From NCBI GenBank assembly GCA_023386255.1, contig JAEWKB010000099.1, positions 1 to 15,136 of the forward strand: a stretch of 15,136 nucleotides of DNA, in the 5' to 3' direction. Under the pieces are notes generated by a model. The model had not been told where the DNA came from. It did no database searches and saw only the letters and a program-made list of their open reading frames with translations. How positions within the stretch are numbered: the first letter of the stretch is position 1; the number at the start of each line of letters is the position of its first letter. Shown one piece after another: positions 1 through 7,060 of the stretch. Both the position numbers and the translations under genes were made by a program. The DNA is from Bacteroidota bacterium. GTDB lineage: Bacteria; Bacteroidota; Bacteroidia; Flavobacteriales; Flavobacteriaceae.

Positions 1-1135
1 CCGACATATTGTACAGGTTGTATTCGTTAGGATCAAATGATTGCGCTTCTACAGTATATAATGCGCCGTCAGCAGCATAGTCACCCCTGTTCGGCTTAAA
101 GTTGGCAAGGAAACATCCCCTGTCATTTTTAGCATACGGGCCACCCCAAGGATACGTAGCAGACTCCAGGCCTCCCCTTGCAGCGTATTCCCATTCTGCC
201 TCAGTTGGCAAACGGAAAGAGTTGATCTGCGCACGGCCTTTATCTTTTTGGTAAGCATTTTTATAAAGCGTTCTCCAGGCACAAAAAGCCTTCGCCTGTG
301 TCCAGGTTACGCCCACTACAGGATACTCTCCGTAAGCCTGGTGCCAGAAATAATCATTGTGCATTGGCTCATTATACGAGTAAGCAAAGTCTTTAATCCA
401 AACCGTAGTATCAGGATAAACCTCTACCTGCTCTTTCCTCATGTATTTACTTCTTTTGCTCCTTGTAGCCTTAGACTTGTCTTTAGCTGCCGCAGCAATG
501 TCCATCCACGCATAAGAGAATTTAAGCTTGGTAACATCTATCGTCCTTTGTCCGTTATATGATTCTGAAGCAGGCAGGTACATTGAGTCCATCACCTCAA
601 CATAATACTCATCGGGATATTTTTGTGGATCGGTTATCAGCTTAGCCTTTTTGTTAAGCTTACGGCCGGCATACGGATCATCACCGGTACCTACGCTATA
701 GTAATTCTCATACATATATTTATCGTAAGCAGACTGGTTAACGGTATCCTGGTCAGCAAATGCAAACTGCCCAATCCCGCTATCCTTGCCATCACCTCCT
801 GTTTGCCCCACCTCATCAGCAAGTATAGCAAGCCTTGTCCTGATGGTAGAGTCTTTAACCCATTCAACGAACTGACGATACTCACTGTTAGTTATCTCTG
901 TTTCGTCCATATAAAAAGAACGAACAGTTACTGTTTTTGTAGGAGCATCCTGAACATTGGCCAAATCATCGTCGGCCTTACCCATAATGTAAGCGCCACC
1001 CGGAACCAAAGTCATACCATAAGGCTTTTCAGGCCTCCACTTTTTTCCTCTAACACCTACCAGCTCCCCCCGGTCACTGGAACCACAGCTAATTAAGAAT
1101 GATAAAGTTGCTGTTAATGCAATGAGCTTCTTCAT
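1..1135 (-). CDS. gldK: Gliding motility / T9SS lipoprotein GldK (3' end outside window)
   Basis: Reading leftward from the ATG at 1135-1133, the frame stays open to the window edge, giving about 378 residues with no stop; the C-terminal end is missing. It opens with a lipoprotein signal peptide (MKKLIALTATLSFLISC; lipobox LISC, lipidated Cys17). A formylglycine-generating-enzyme/sulfatase-modifying-factor fold follows, recognisable from MTLVPGGAYIMG near residue 40, ETEITNSEYRQFV, PVVGVTWTQAKAFCAWRN and RLPTEAEWEYAARGG. This combination is typical of GldK (PorK), the outer-membrane lipoprotein that with GldN forms the periplasmic ring of the type IX secretion system and is needed for gliding. 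In flavobacteria gldL, gldM and gldN normally follow, which would lie beyond the left edge. The FGE fold is thought to be structural here, not enzymatic. A different FGE-domain lipoprotein is possible, but the length, lipobox and neighbours favour GldK. Confidence 0.9.
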   Translation of the reverse strand, partial: MKKLIALTATLSFLISCGSSDRGELVGVRGKKWRPEKPYGMTLVPGGAYIMGKADDDLANVQDAPTKTVTVRSFYMDETEITNSEYRQFVEWVKDSTIRTRLAILADEVGQTGGDGKDSGIGQFAFADQDTVNQSAYDKYMYENYYSVGTGDDPYAGRKLNKKAKLITDPQKYPDEYYVEVMDSMYLPASESYNGQRTIDVTKLKFSYAWMDIAAAAKDKSKATRSKRSKYMRKEQVEVYPDTTVWIKDFAYSYNEPMHNDYFWHQAYGEYPVVGVTWTQAKAFCAWRTLYKNAYQKDKGRAQINSFRLPTEAEWEYAARGGLESATYPWGGPYAKNDRGCFLANFKPNRGDYAADGALYTVEAQSFDPNEYNLYNMS

Positions 1136-1175
1136 ATAAATTTGGGTTATTTATGTACTTCTATTTTTAAGGGCG

Positions 1176-1206
1176 TAAACCTATTTATTTATTTTCAAAA
1201 AAACAA
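1176..1206 (-). promoter_or_regulatory. Candidate Bacteroidetes-type promoter of gldK
   Basis: On the minus strand a TTG (1206-1204) is followed after 20 nt by TAGGTTTA (1183-1176). This resembles the Bacteroidetes -33 TTG / -7 TAnnTTTG promoter with one mismatch in the last base of the -7 box. It lies about 40 bp before the gldK ATG. The rest of the 151-bp gap is very A+T-rich, with no strong terminator for the upstream ureohydrolase gene, so read-through transcription is also possible. Confidence 0.4.
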
Positions 1207-1286
1207 TTTTTTTAATAAAAAAACCTAAACAAAAACCAAATGATTACTAACATTAAGCAAATCATCGATATTTTGTAACAATTCGT

Positions 1287-2438
1287 CTAAATTATGTTTT
1301 TTCTCTGGGCCTTCCACCACCGCTCCGGCAGTTCGTTATTGCAGGCACCCACATAATCTTCATAAATGCAAGGTAATAACGTGTTTCTTTTAAGTTTATT
1401 ATTTGTACCCGATATAAATGGTATTTCAATCCACCACCTTTCGGTCCTGTCACTTTTATAAAACACCAGCTCCTCATCCTCCATAGGAACAATATAGCGG
1501 GTATAATCTTCCTTACTGCCAAAAGGATATTCATTAGACCTGTAATGTATCCCTTCAATAAAATACCACACTATCTGGGCTATGAGAACGGACTCCTGCT
1601 TTGTATTATTGTGATTAAAAATCCCAAAAGAGGTTACTTTATCACTAATTCCTGCATAGCGTGCTAAAGTACAAATTTCTTTACCATTAAAACCATTTGG
1701 GATAAAATTAACTAAATTGCCCGAGTCACTTGATTTTACGGATGTCATATCCAAGCTCACCATATCCGCATCGCGGAACACGGGCTCAGCAACGGCGGGG
1801 TTCGCCGAAACTTCACCTAAACGATAGGCGTCAAAAAAAAGTTTTTCTATAAGATCTATCTCTTCCTGCGAATTATAGTAGGTCTGGTAACCAATGTTGC
1901 TATAATTAAAAAGGTTGTTTGGCTCTTCAATAATTACCCGCGTTAGATATGACGTTGCCGAAACAACATCATTTTCCTTCCCAAAATCGAACTTGCTGTC
2001 AATCGCCACCAAGTTAACCATTTGCTCAAGGTTATCATAAGCACGGTAAAGTGCGTATGTTAAGTCCTGTGTCCCTCCTATAACAACAGGTATTACTTTA
2101 TTACGCATTAATTCAGCCGCTATGCTTTTAAGGGCATAATAGGTATCCTGGAGCGAATCGCCGGCCGGAATGTTGCCAAGGTCAACAACATTCATCTCCC
2201 AGTTACCCGGGTACAGGCTGTAAAACTGCTTGCGTATATAATTAAGGTGTACATGGTCTTTTCGCTCTTCACCTCCCCTGTTATCAAGAACACCTATAAT
2301 AGCTATTGAAGCACTTTCAATCTCCGGAAATTCTTCAGGTGTGTGCATTACAACCTTTTTGCCAAGTGTTTGCAATGACAGGCTGTCAACATACTCCAGT
2401 ACTTCGTGCTCTACAGGTTGTAAAAAGTCAAATACCAT
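1287..2438 (-). CDS. Arginase/formimidoylglutamase-fold protein with degenerate metal site
   Basis: A 383-residue protein with the ureohydrolase layout: a Rossmann-like core with VIPVVIGGTQDLTYAL (residues 115-130), LVAIDSKFD (143-151) and MVSLDMTSV (226-234). These align with the three metal motifs of the family, GGDHS, DAHxD and SxDxDxxDP. Active members bind two Mn ions and hydrolyse guanidino compounds such as arginine, agmatine or formiminoglutamate. Here both metal-binding His are replaced (Gln124, Lys149) and one Asp is replaced (Thr232); only Asp147, Asp151 and Asp230 remain. The frame is intact and long, so this is not a decayed gene; a non-catalytic or altered role is inferred. It starts 3 bp after the topA stop, so it is probably translated from the topA transcript, and gldK follows in the same direction. 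Homologues in flavobacteria are usually labelled formimidoylglutamase or arginase; that label is doubtful for this protein. Confidence 0.8.
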   Translation of the reverse strand: MVFDFLQPVEHEVLEYVDSLSLQTLGKKVVMHTPEEFPEIESASIAIIGVLDNRGGEERKDHVHLNYIRKQFYSLYPGNWEMNVVDLGNIPAGDSLQDTYYALKSIAAELMRNKVIPVVIGGTQDLTYALYRAYDNLEQMVNLVAIDSKFDFGKENDVVSATSYLTRVIIEEPNNLFNYSNIGYQTYYNSQEEIDLIEKLFFDAYRLGEVSANPAVAEPVFRDADMVSLDMTSVKSSDSGNLVNFIPNGFNGKEICTLARYAGISDKVTSFGIFNHNNTKQESVLIAQIVWYFIEGIHYRSNEYPFGSKEDYTRYIVPMEDEELVFYKSDRTERWWIEIPFISGTNNKLKRNTLLPCIYEDYVGACNNELPERWWKAQRKNII

Positions 2439-2441
2439 ATC

Positions 2442-4958
2442 TTATTTCTTTTTAACTGCTGCTTTTTTAGTAGTTGCTTTTGCAGGTGCAGCTTTTTTGG
2501 CCGCAGCCTTTTTAGCAGGGGCTTTAGCCTCTATCATCTGCTTCACCTGGTCAAGGGTTAGCTTAGAAGCATCAACATCTTTATTAAGCTCTATTTTTGT
2601 TTTTCCTTTAAGGATTACCGAGCGCCCCCAACGTGCCTTTTCAACTTTAATGCCCTCAGCTTCCCAGTTATGTATCACTTTATCCTGGTCCTTTTGAAGC
2701 TTATCTTCAATCAGTGCCTCAATATCTGCCTGCGAAAGGTTATCAAAATTATATTTTTTGCTTACGTTGATGAACATGCCGTTCCATTTAATAAATGGCC
2801 CGAAACGCCCAACGCCTTTTTGCACAGGAAGTTCTTCATAGTAACCAATAGGCGCATCGGCCTGCTCTTTTTCACCTATAAGCTGTGTAGCCCTTTCAAA
2901 AGTAATATCAAGCGGATCTTCGCCTTTTGGAAGCGAAATGAACATTTTGCCAAAACGCACATAGGGGCCGAAACGCCCATTGTTTACTTCAACTTCTTCT
3001 CCTTTATAAGTGCCAAGATTTTTAGGTAATTGGAATAATCCTAAAGCTTCATCAAGGGTGATGGTACCAATGTTCTGTTCCGGCATAAGGCTGGCAAACT
3101 GCTTGTTCTCATCTTCAGCATCACCAATTTGTGCCATAGGGCCAAATTTACCTAATCGCACACTCACCGGCTTTCCTGTTTTAGGATCAACACCCAATAT
3201 ACGCTCACCTGACTCCCGCTCAGCATTTTTCTCAACGTCTTTTACTACCGGGTGAAAATGGCCGTAAAAGTCCTTCATCATTTTGGTCCAGTCCTCATTA
3301 CCCGAAGCTATCTCATCAAAATCCTGCTCTACCTTGGCGGTAAAGTTATAATCCAGTATCGACTCAAAATGGTTCACAAGGAAGTCATTTACAATGATAC
3401 CTATATCGGTAGGAATTAGCTTTCCTTTATCTGAACCTACATTTTCACTTAGTTCCTGCTCCGAAACTGATGTGCCCTTTAAAGTTAACTGGCGGTACTT
3501 GCGCTCCTGCCCTTCAAAGCTGCCTTTCTCAACATAGTTCCTGTTGATGATGGTAGATATGGTTGGCGCGTAGGTTGACGGACGCCCAATGCCCAGCTCC
3601 TCCAGCTTTTTTACCAGCGATGCTTCCGTATATCGTGCCGGCGGACGAGAAAATCGTTCGGTAGCTGTAATGTAGTTATTACGCAACTGCTCATTAACAC
3701 GTAGTGCCGGCAGCATGCCTTCCTGTTCAGTATCTTCATCATCATTTCCTTCAAGATATACTTTAAGAAACCCTTCAAACAGCAAAACTTCGCCCGATGC
3801 GGCAAAAATTTCGTTATGATTATTAGCAACAATCTTAACATTGGTACGCTCCAGCTGCGCATCACTCATTTGCGATGCTACTGTACGTTTCCATATCAGG
3901 TCGTACAGCCTTGCCTGATCACGGTCTATATTTACGGTGTGCCTTGTCATATCGGTCGGACGAATGGCCTCGTGCGCTTCCTGCGCCCCTTTACTTTTGG
4001 TAGCATAGTTGCGCGGGCGGCTGAACTCTTTACCGTACGAACGGGTAATTTCCTCTTCGGCAGCACTCATGGCTTCCTGAGAAAGGTTTACGCTGTCGGT
4101 CCTCATGTAAGTAATAAGCCCTGCCTCATACAGCCTTTGGGCCAGCATCATAGTAACACCTACCGGGAAATATAGTTTCCTTGCGGCTTCCTGCTGAAGT
4201 GTAGAGGTTGTGAAAGGTGCGGCAGGCGATTTCTTAGCCGGCTTGGTTTCAAGATCCGACACCTTATATATAGAACCTATATTTTTATTGAGGAAATCCT
4301 GAGCTTCTTCTTTTGTGCTGAAGTTCTTTGGCAGCCTCGCCTTAAATGTTTTTCCTGCCTCGTTTACAAATTCGGCAGTAACATTATATGATGCTTCGGC
4401 TTTAAAGTTTTGTATATCGCGCTCACGCTCTACAATAAGCCTTACTGATACTGATTGTACCCTTCCCGCAGAAAGGCCCGTCTTTACTTTTTTCCAGAGC
4501 ACCGGCGAAAGCTCATAACCTACAAGCCTGTCCAGCACGCGGCGTGCCTGTTGGGCATTTACAAGGTTATAATTTATGCCACGCGGATTTTCAATTGCTT
4601 TTTGTATGGCCGATTTGGTTATCTCATGAAAAACAATCCTTTTTGTTTTCTTCTGGTCCAGTTTCAGTTCTTCCGCCAGGTGCCACGCTATGGCCTCCCC
4701 TTCGCGGTCCTCATCACTTGCCAGCCACACCGTTTCGGCTGTTTTAGAAAGGTCTTTTAATTTTTTTACCAGTGCTTTTTTATCGGCAGAGACTTCGTAC
4801 TTCGGTTTAAAACCATTGTCAACATCAACACCTATTTCTTTGGAAGGCAGGTCGGCAATGTGCCCGTAGCTGGACTCAACCTGGTAATCCTTACCTAAAA
4901 ATTTCTCAATGGTTTTTGCCTTTGCAGGCGACTCCACAATCACTAAATTCTTTGCCAT
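2442..4958 (-). CDS. topA: DNA topoisomerase I (type IA)
   Basis: An 838-residue type IA topoisomerase, which relaxes negatively supercoiled DNA by a transient 5'-phosphotyrosine link. The N-terminal TOPRIM domain shows VESPAKAKTIEKFLG (catalytic Glu9) and SDEDREGEAIAWHL (Asp82, Asp84, Glu86). The active-site tyrosine is Tyr284 in GLITYMRTDS. RVQSVSVRLIVERE and GIGRPSTYAPTI are further family blocks. The C-terminal third carries topoisomerase C-terminal repeats (GRFGPYVRFG, VGRFGPFIKW) and no Cys4 zinc ribbons, and ends in a Lys/Ala-rich tail of about 28 residues resembling histone H1, probably for DNA binding. The open frame extends to 5045, but I choose the ATG at 4958: the family begins MAKNLVIVESP, and a promoter -7 box (4985-4978) lies inside the extension. 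The ureohydrolase gene follows after 3 bp. Confidence 0.96.
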   Translation of the reverse strand: MAKNLVIVESPAKAKTIEKFLGKDYQVESSYGHIADLPSKEIGVDVDNGFKPKYEVSADKKALVKKLKDLSKTAETVWLASDEDREGEAIAWHLAEELKLDQKKTKRIVFHEITKSAIQKAIENPRGINYNLVNAQQARRVLDRLVGYELSPVLWKKVKTGLSAGRVQSVSVRLIVERERDIQNFKAEASYNVTAEFVNEAGKTFKARLPKNFSTKEEAQDFLNKNIGSIYKVSDLETKPAKKSPAAPFTTSTLQQEAARKLYFPVGVTMMLAQRLYEAGLITYMRTDSVNLSQEAMSAAEEEITRSYGKEFSRPRNYATKSKGAQEAHEAIRPTDMTRHTVNIDRDQARLYDLIWKRTVASQMSDAQLERTNVKIVANNHNEIFAASGEVLLFEGFLKVYLEGNDDEDTEQEGMLPALRVNEQLRNNYITATERFSRPPARYTEASLVKKLEELGIGRPSTYAPTISTIINRNYVEKGSFEGQERKYRQLTLKGTSVSEQELSENVGSDKGKLIPTDIGIIVNDFLVNHFESILDYNFTAKVEQDFDEIASGNEDWTKMMKDFYGHFHPVVKDVEKNAERESGERILGVDPKTGKPVSVRLGKFGPMAQIGDAEDENKQFASLMPEQNIGTITLDEALGLFQLPKNLGTYKGEEVEVNNGRFGPYVRFGKMFISLPKGEDPLDITFERATQLIGEKEQADAPIGYYEELPVQKGVGRFGPFIKWNGMFINVSKKYNFDNLSQADIEALIEDKLQKDQDKVIHNWEAEGIKVEKARWGRSVILKGKTKIELNKDVDASKLTLDQVKQMIEAKAPAKKAAAKKAAPAKATTKKAAVKKK

Positions 4959-4977
4959 TATACTTTTCTTTGTGTCG

Positions 4978-4985
4978 CAAAAGTA
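4978..4985 (-). promoter_or_regulatory. -7 box of the topA promoter
   Basis: The minus-strand sequence TACTTTTG matches the Bacteroidetes TAnnTTTG -7 element exactly and ends 19 bp before the chosen topA ATG. No clear -33 TTG is seen at the usual distance; that stretch is mostly A and T with two copies of TATTGGTTTTTT (plus strand, 4984-4995 and 5001-5012). The position supports the internal ATG as the true start. Confidence 0.5.
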
Positions 4986-5125
4986 TTGGTTTTTTTTAAA
5001 TATTGGTTTTTTGCCGATTTTAAAAGCCCCATTTTTCAAAAACATTAACCTTTTTCATCATCTTCATCTACTAAAAATTATCATCAGCAAAAGCTGTCAT
5101 AATGTCACACCTTAAAATAAAATAC

Positions 5126-5133
5126 TATCTTTG
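5126..5133 (+). promoter_or_regulatory. -7 box of the miaB operon promoter
   Basis: TATCTTTG, followed by CA, is a perfect TAnnTTTG match 32 bp before the miaB ATG. The -33 region is weak, with no good TTG at 17-23 bp upstream. It probably drives miaB and the downstream genes up to the terminator at 10267-10300. It is divergent from the topA promoter, about 140 bp away. Confidence 0.55.
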
Positions 5134-5155
5134 CAGTTCTCAAAAAAAGCACTAC

Positions 5156-5160
5156 AGGAG
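5156..5160 (+). promoter_or_regulatory. Shine-Dalgarno-like site before miaB
   Basis: AGGAG sits 5 nt before the miaB ATG. A recognisable Shine-Dalgarno sequence is uncommon in Bacteroidota, and most other genes in this window have only A-rich leaders, so it supports the ATG at 5166. Confidence 0.45.
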
Positions 5161-5165
5161 CGCAG

Positions 5166-6611
5166 ATGGAAAAGATAATTGAAGAAAGCAGGCAGGGCCA
5201 AAGCCTTGTTTTAGAGCAGAAAGAACAAAACACCAAGAAGCTGTTTATAGAAAGCTATGGCTGCCAGATGAATTTTTCTGACAGTGAGATTGTAGCATCA
5301 ATACTTACCGAACAGGGTTATAACACAACGCAAAACCTGGAGGAGGCCGACCTGGTACTGGTAAATACCTGCTCTATAAGGGACAAGGCGGAGCAAACCG
5401 TACGTAAAAGGCTGGAAAAATATAATGCCGTAAAAAAAATAAACCCGGGAATGAAGGTGGGTGTACTTGGCTGTATGGCCGAACGCCTTAAAGCACAGTT
5501 CCTGGAGGAAGAAAAGATTGTAGACCTAGTTGTGGGGCCGGATGCTTATAAAGATATACCCAACCTTTTAAAGGAAGTTGAAGAAGGCCGTGATGCTATT
5601 AATGTAATCCTTTCTAAAGAAGAAACCTATGGTGATATTGCGCCTGTGCGTCTTAACAGCAATGGCGTTACCGCATTTGTATCAATAACCCGTGGGTGCG
5701 ACAACATGTGTACTTTTTGCGTAGTGCCATTTACCCGTGGCCGTGAACGCAGCCGTGAGCCGCAAAGCATAATGGAAGAGATTGCCGACCTGTGGAGCCG
5801 CGGCTTTAAAGAGGTAACCCTGCTGGGCCAGAATGTGGACAGCTACCTGTGGTATGGCGGCGGGCTTAAAAAAGATTTTGTAAAAGCTACCGAAATGCAA
5901 AAAGCCACGGCGGTTGATTTTGCACAGCTGCTGGATATGGTGGCAACGGCTTATCCAAAAATGCGTTTCCGTTTCAGTACATCTAACCCGCAGGACATGC
6001 ACCTGGAGGTGATAGAGGTAATGGCGAAACACCATAATATATGTAAATACATCCACCTTCCGGTTCAGAGCGGAAGCACACGTATATTAAAAGAGATGAA
6101 CCGCCAGCACACACGTGAAGAATACATGGCGCTGGTTGACAATATATACAGGATAATTCCAGAAATGTCGCTGTCGCAGGATATGATAGCAGGTTTCCCT
6201 ACCGAGACAGAGGAAGACCACCAGGATACATTATCACTCATGGAGTACTGTAAGTATGACTTCGGTTTTATGTTTGCCTATTCTGAACGTCCGGGTACGC
6301 TTGCGGCGCGTAAAATGGAAGACGATGTACCTGCCGAAGTGAAGAACCGCAGGCTTACCGAGATCATCAACCTGCAGCAGAAGATAGGTTATGAGCGCAC
6401 GCAGCGTTTTGTGGGGCAAGTAGTAGAAGTATTGATTGAGAAGGAATCAAAACGTTCTGACGCACACTGGAGCGGGCGTAACTCGCAAAACACAACCGTG
6501 GTTTTCCCTAAAGAAAACTACAAGCCGGGTGATTTTGTAAATGTACTGGTAAGTGACTGTACATCGGCAACGTTAATAGGTGAAGCTGTTGGGTATTCAG
6601 AAATGCAATAA
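5166..6611 (+). CDS. miaB: tRNA-2-methylthio-N6-dimethylallyladenosine synthase MiaB
   Basis: A 481-residue radical-SAM methylthiotransferase that converts i6A37 to ms2i6A37 in tRNAs reading UNN codons. The N-terminal MTTase domain begins KLFIESYGCQMNFSDSE and carries the auxiliary 4Fe-4S ligands Cys33, Cys69 and Cys103. The radical-SAM cluster is Cys178, Cys182 and Cys185 in RGCDNMCTFC, followed by VVPFTRGRERSRE. The core includes LLGQNVDSY, HLPVQSGS and DMIAGFPTET; the C-terminal TRAM domain ends near GEAVGYSEMQ. The QNVDSY and GRERSR signatures favour MiaB over the sister enzymes RimO and MtaB. The length is normal for Bacteroidota members, which have an N-terminal extension of about 20 residues. 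It is the first gene of a rightward series; the inverted-repeat cassette starts 4 bp after its stop. Confidence 0.97.
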   Translation: MEKIIEESRQGQSLVLEQKEQNTKKLFIESYGCQMNFSDSEIVASILTEQGYNTTQNLEEADLVLVNTCSIRDKAEQTVRKRLEKYNAVKKINPGMKVGVLGCMAERLKAQFLEEEKIVDLVVGPDAYKDIPNLLKEVEEGRDAINVILSKEETYGDIAPVRLNSNGVTAFVSITRGCDNMCTFCVVPFTRGRERSREPQSIMEEIADLWSRGFKEVTLLGQNVDSYLWYGGGLKKDFVKATEMQKATAVDFAQLLDMVATAYPKMRFRFSTSNPQDMHLEVIEVMAKHHNICKYIHLPVQSGSTRILKEMNRQHTREEYMALVDNIYRIIPEMSLSQDMIAGFPTETEEDHQDTLSLMEYCKYDFGFMFAYSERPGTLAARKMEDDVPAEVKNRRLTEIINLQQKIGYERTQRFVGQVVEVLIEKESKRSDAHWSGRNSQNTTVVFPKENYKPGDFVNVLVSDCTSATLIGEAVGYSEMQ

Positions 6612-6615
6612 AGTT

Positions 6616-6641
6616 GTTTCAGGTTTCAAGTTTCAGGTTAT
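6616..6641 (+). repeat. Left inverted-repeat arm of S23 cassette
   Basis: The arm is made of 7-bp units: GTTTCAG, GTTTCAA, GTTTCAG, then GTTAT. Its last two bases are the A and T of the S23 start codon. It is the exact reverse complement of 7026-7051. Confidence 0.95.
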
Positions 6642-7029
6642 GGCAACTATAAATAGGTTTGAAGATTTAGATATCTGGAATGAAGCAAGGAAACTGGCAC
6701 ATACTATACATATTATATCTATTGAAACAAGCTTGAGTACAGATTTTAGGCTAAAGTCGCAGATAAAAGCCTCGTCTGGTTCAGTTATGGATAATATAGC
6801 CGAAGGATTTGAAAGGGACGGAAATATTGAATTTAGGCAATTTCTTGCTATCGCGAAAGGTTCAGCCGGAGAAACACGTTCTCAATTGTATCGTCTTTTG
6901 GACTGCGGGTATATTACTGAAGAACAATTTATCGGATTAAGGGGAGACTATGAAAAATTAAGTGGGAAGATAAAAAAATTCATAGTGTACTTAAACAAAA
7001 AAGACTTTAAAGGTAACAAATTTCAATAA
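6640..7029 (+). CDS. S23 / four-helix-bundle protein (IVS-type)
   Basis: A 129-residue protein of the four-helix-bundle family (S23/IVP, related in fold to the Avd accessory protein of diversity-generating retroelements). Family hallmarks are FEDLDIWNEARKLA (residues 7-20), LKSQIKASSGSVMDNIAEGFER (38-59, with the NIAEGF motif at 52-57) and AKGSAGETRSQLYRL (72-86). It has no signal peptide and no transmembrane segment. S23 proteins are basic, probably bind nucleic acid, and have no established enzymatic activity. The open frame extends upstream to 6580, but that part overlaps miaB and translates the repeat arm; the family start is MATINRFEDL at 6640. The start and stop codons lie in the two arms of the inverted repeat. 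It looks A+T-richer than miaB or lptE, suggesting a foreign origin. Its cellular role is unknown. Confidence 0.88.
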   Translation: MATINRFEDLDIWNEARKLAHTIHIISIETSLSTDFRLKSQIKASSGSVMDNIAEGFERDGNIEFRQFLAIAKGSAGETRSQLYRLLDCGYITEEQFIGLRGDYEKLSGKIKKFIVYLNKKDFKGNKFQ

Positions 7030-7051
7030 CCTGAAACTTGAAACCTGAAAC
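7026..7051 (+). repeat. Right inverted-repeat arm of S23 cassette
   Basis: ATAAC followed by CTGAAAC, TTGAAAC and CTGAAAC, the exact reverse complement of 6616-6641. It contains the S23 stop codon (TAA, 7027-7029) and ends 9 bp before the ATG of the sigma-54 activator gene, so it forms most of that gene's upstream leader. Confidence 0.95.
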
Positions 7052-7060
7052 GAAAAAATA

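Larger units (their letters stand above)
6616..7051 (+). mobile_element. IR-bounded S23 cassette (436 bp), putative IVS-like element
   Basis: A small unit inserted between miaB and the sigma-54 activator gene. Its ends are perfect 26-bp inverted repeats (6616-6641 and 7026-7051), and it holds one ORF for an S23/four-helix-bundle protein, which fills the space between the arms. Without it, the miaB stop and the next ATG would be about 13 bp apart, a normal gap in this operon, so it looks like a clean insertion. No target-site duplication is visible and no transposase is encoded. The design copies the intervening sequences of bacterial 23S rRNA genes, in which an S23 ORF lies between complementary arms; here the site is a protein operon. 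Mobility is inferred, not shown. Its base composition appears richer in A+T than that of the neighbouring genes. Confidence 0.6.

Noticed and set aside
623..1096. 157-codon plus-strand open frame
   Set aside because: It lies antisense to gldK, whose lipobox and FGE motifs are clear; no coding signature of its own.
1225..1275. Weak stem (ATGATT/AATCAT) after the ureohydrolase gene as a terminator
   Set aside because: A 6-bp A+T-only stem with a long loop is not convincing as an intrinsic terminator.
4984..5012. Direct repeat TATTGGTTTTTT x2 as an operator
   Set aside because: The two copies lie in a very T-rich stretch next to the topA promoter; chance or slippage explains them equally well.
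4959..5045. N-terminal extension of TopA by 29 codons
   Set aside because: The extension is Lys/Phe-rich, does not fit the family start MAKNLVIVESP, and contains a TAnnTTTG promoter box on the same strand.
5085..5096. CAGC-AAAA-GCTG hairpin upstream of the miaB promoter
   Set aside because: A 4-bp stem is too short to support a terminator or operator call.
6580..6639. Upstream start for the S23 protein overlapping miaB
   Set aside because: The extra 20 residues translate the miaB end and the repeat arm; the conserved protein begins at 6640.
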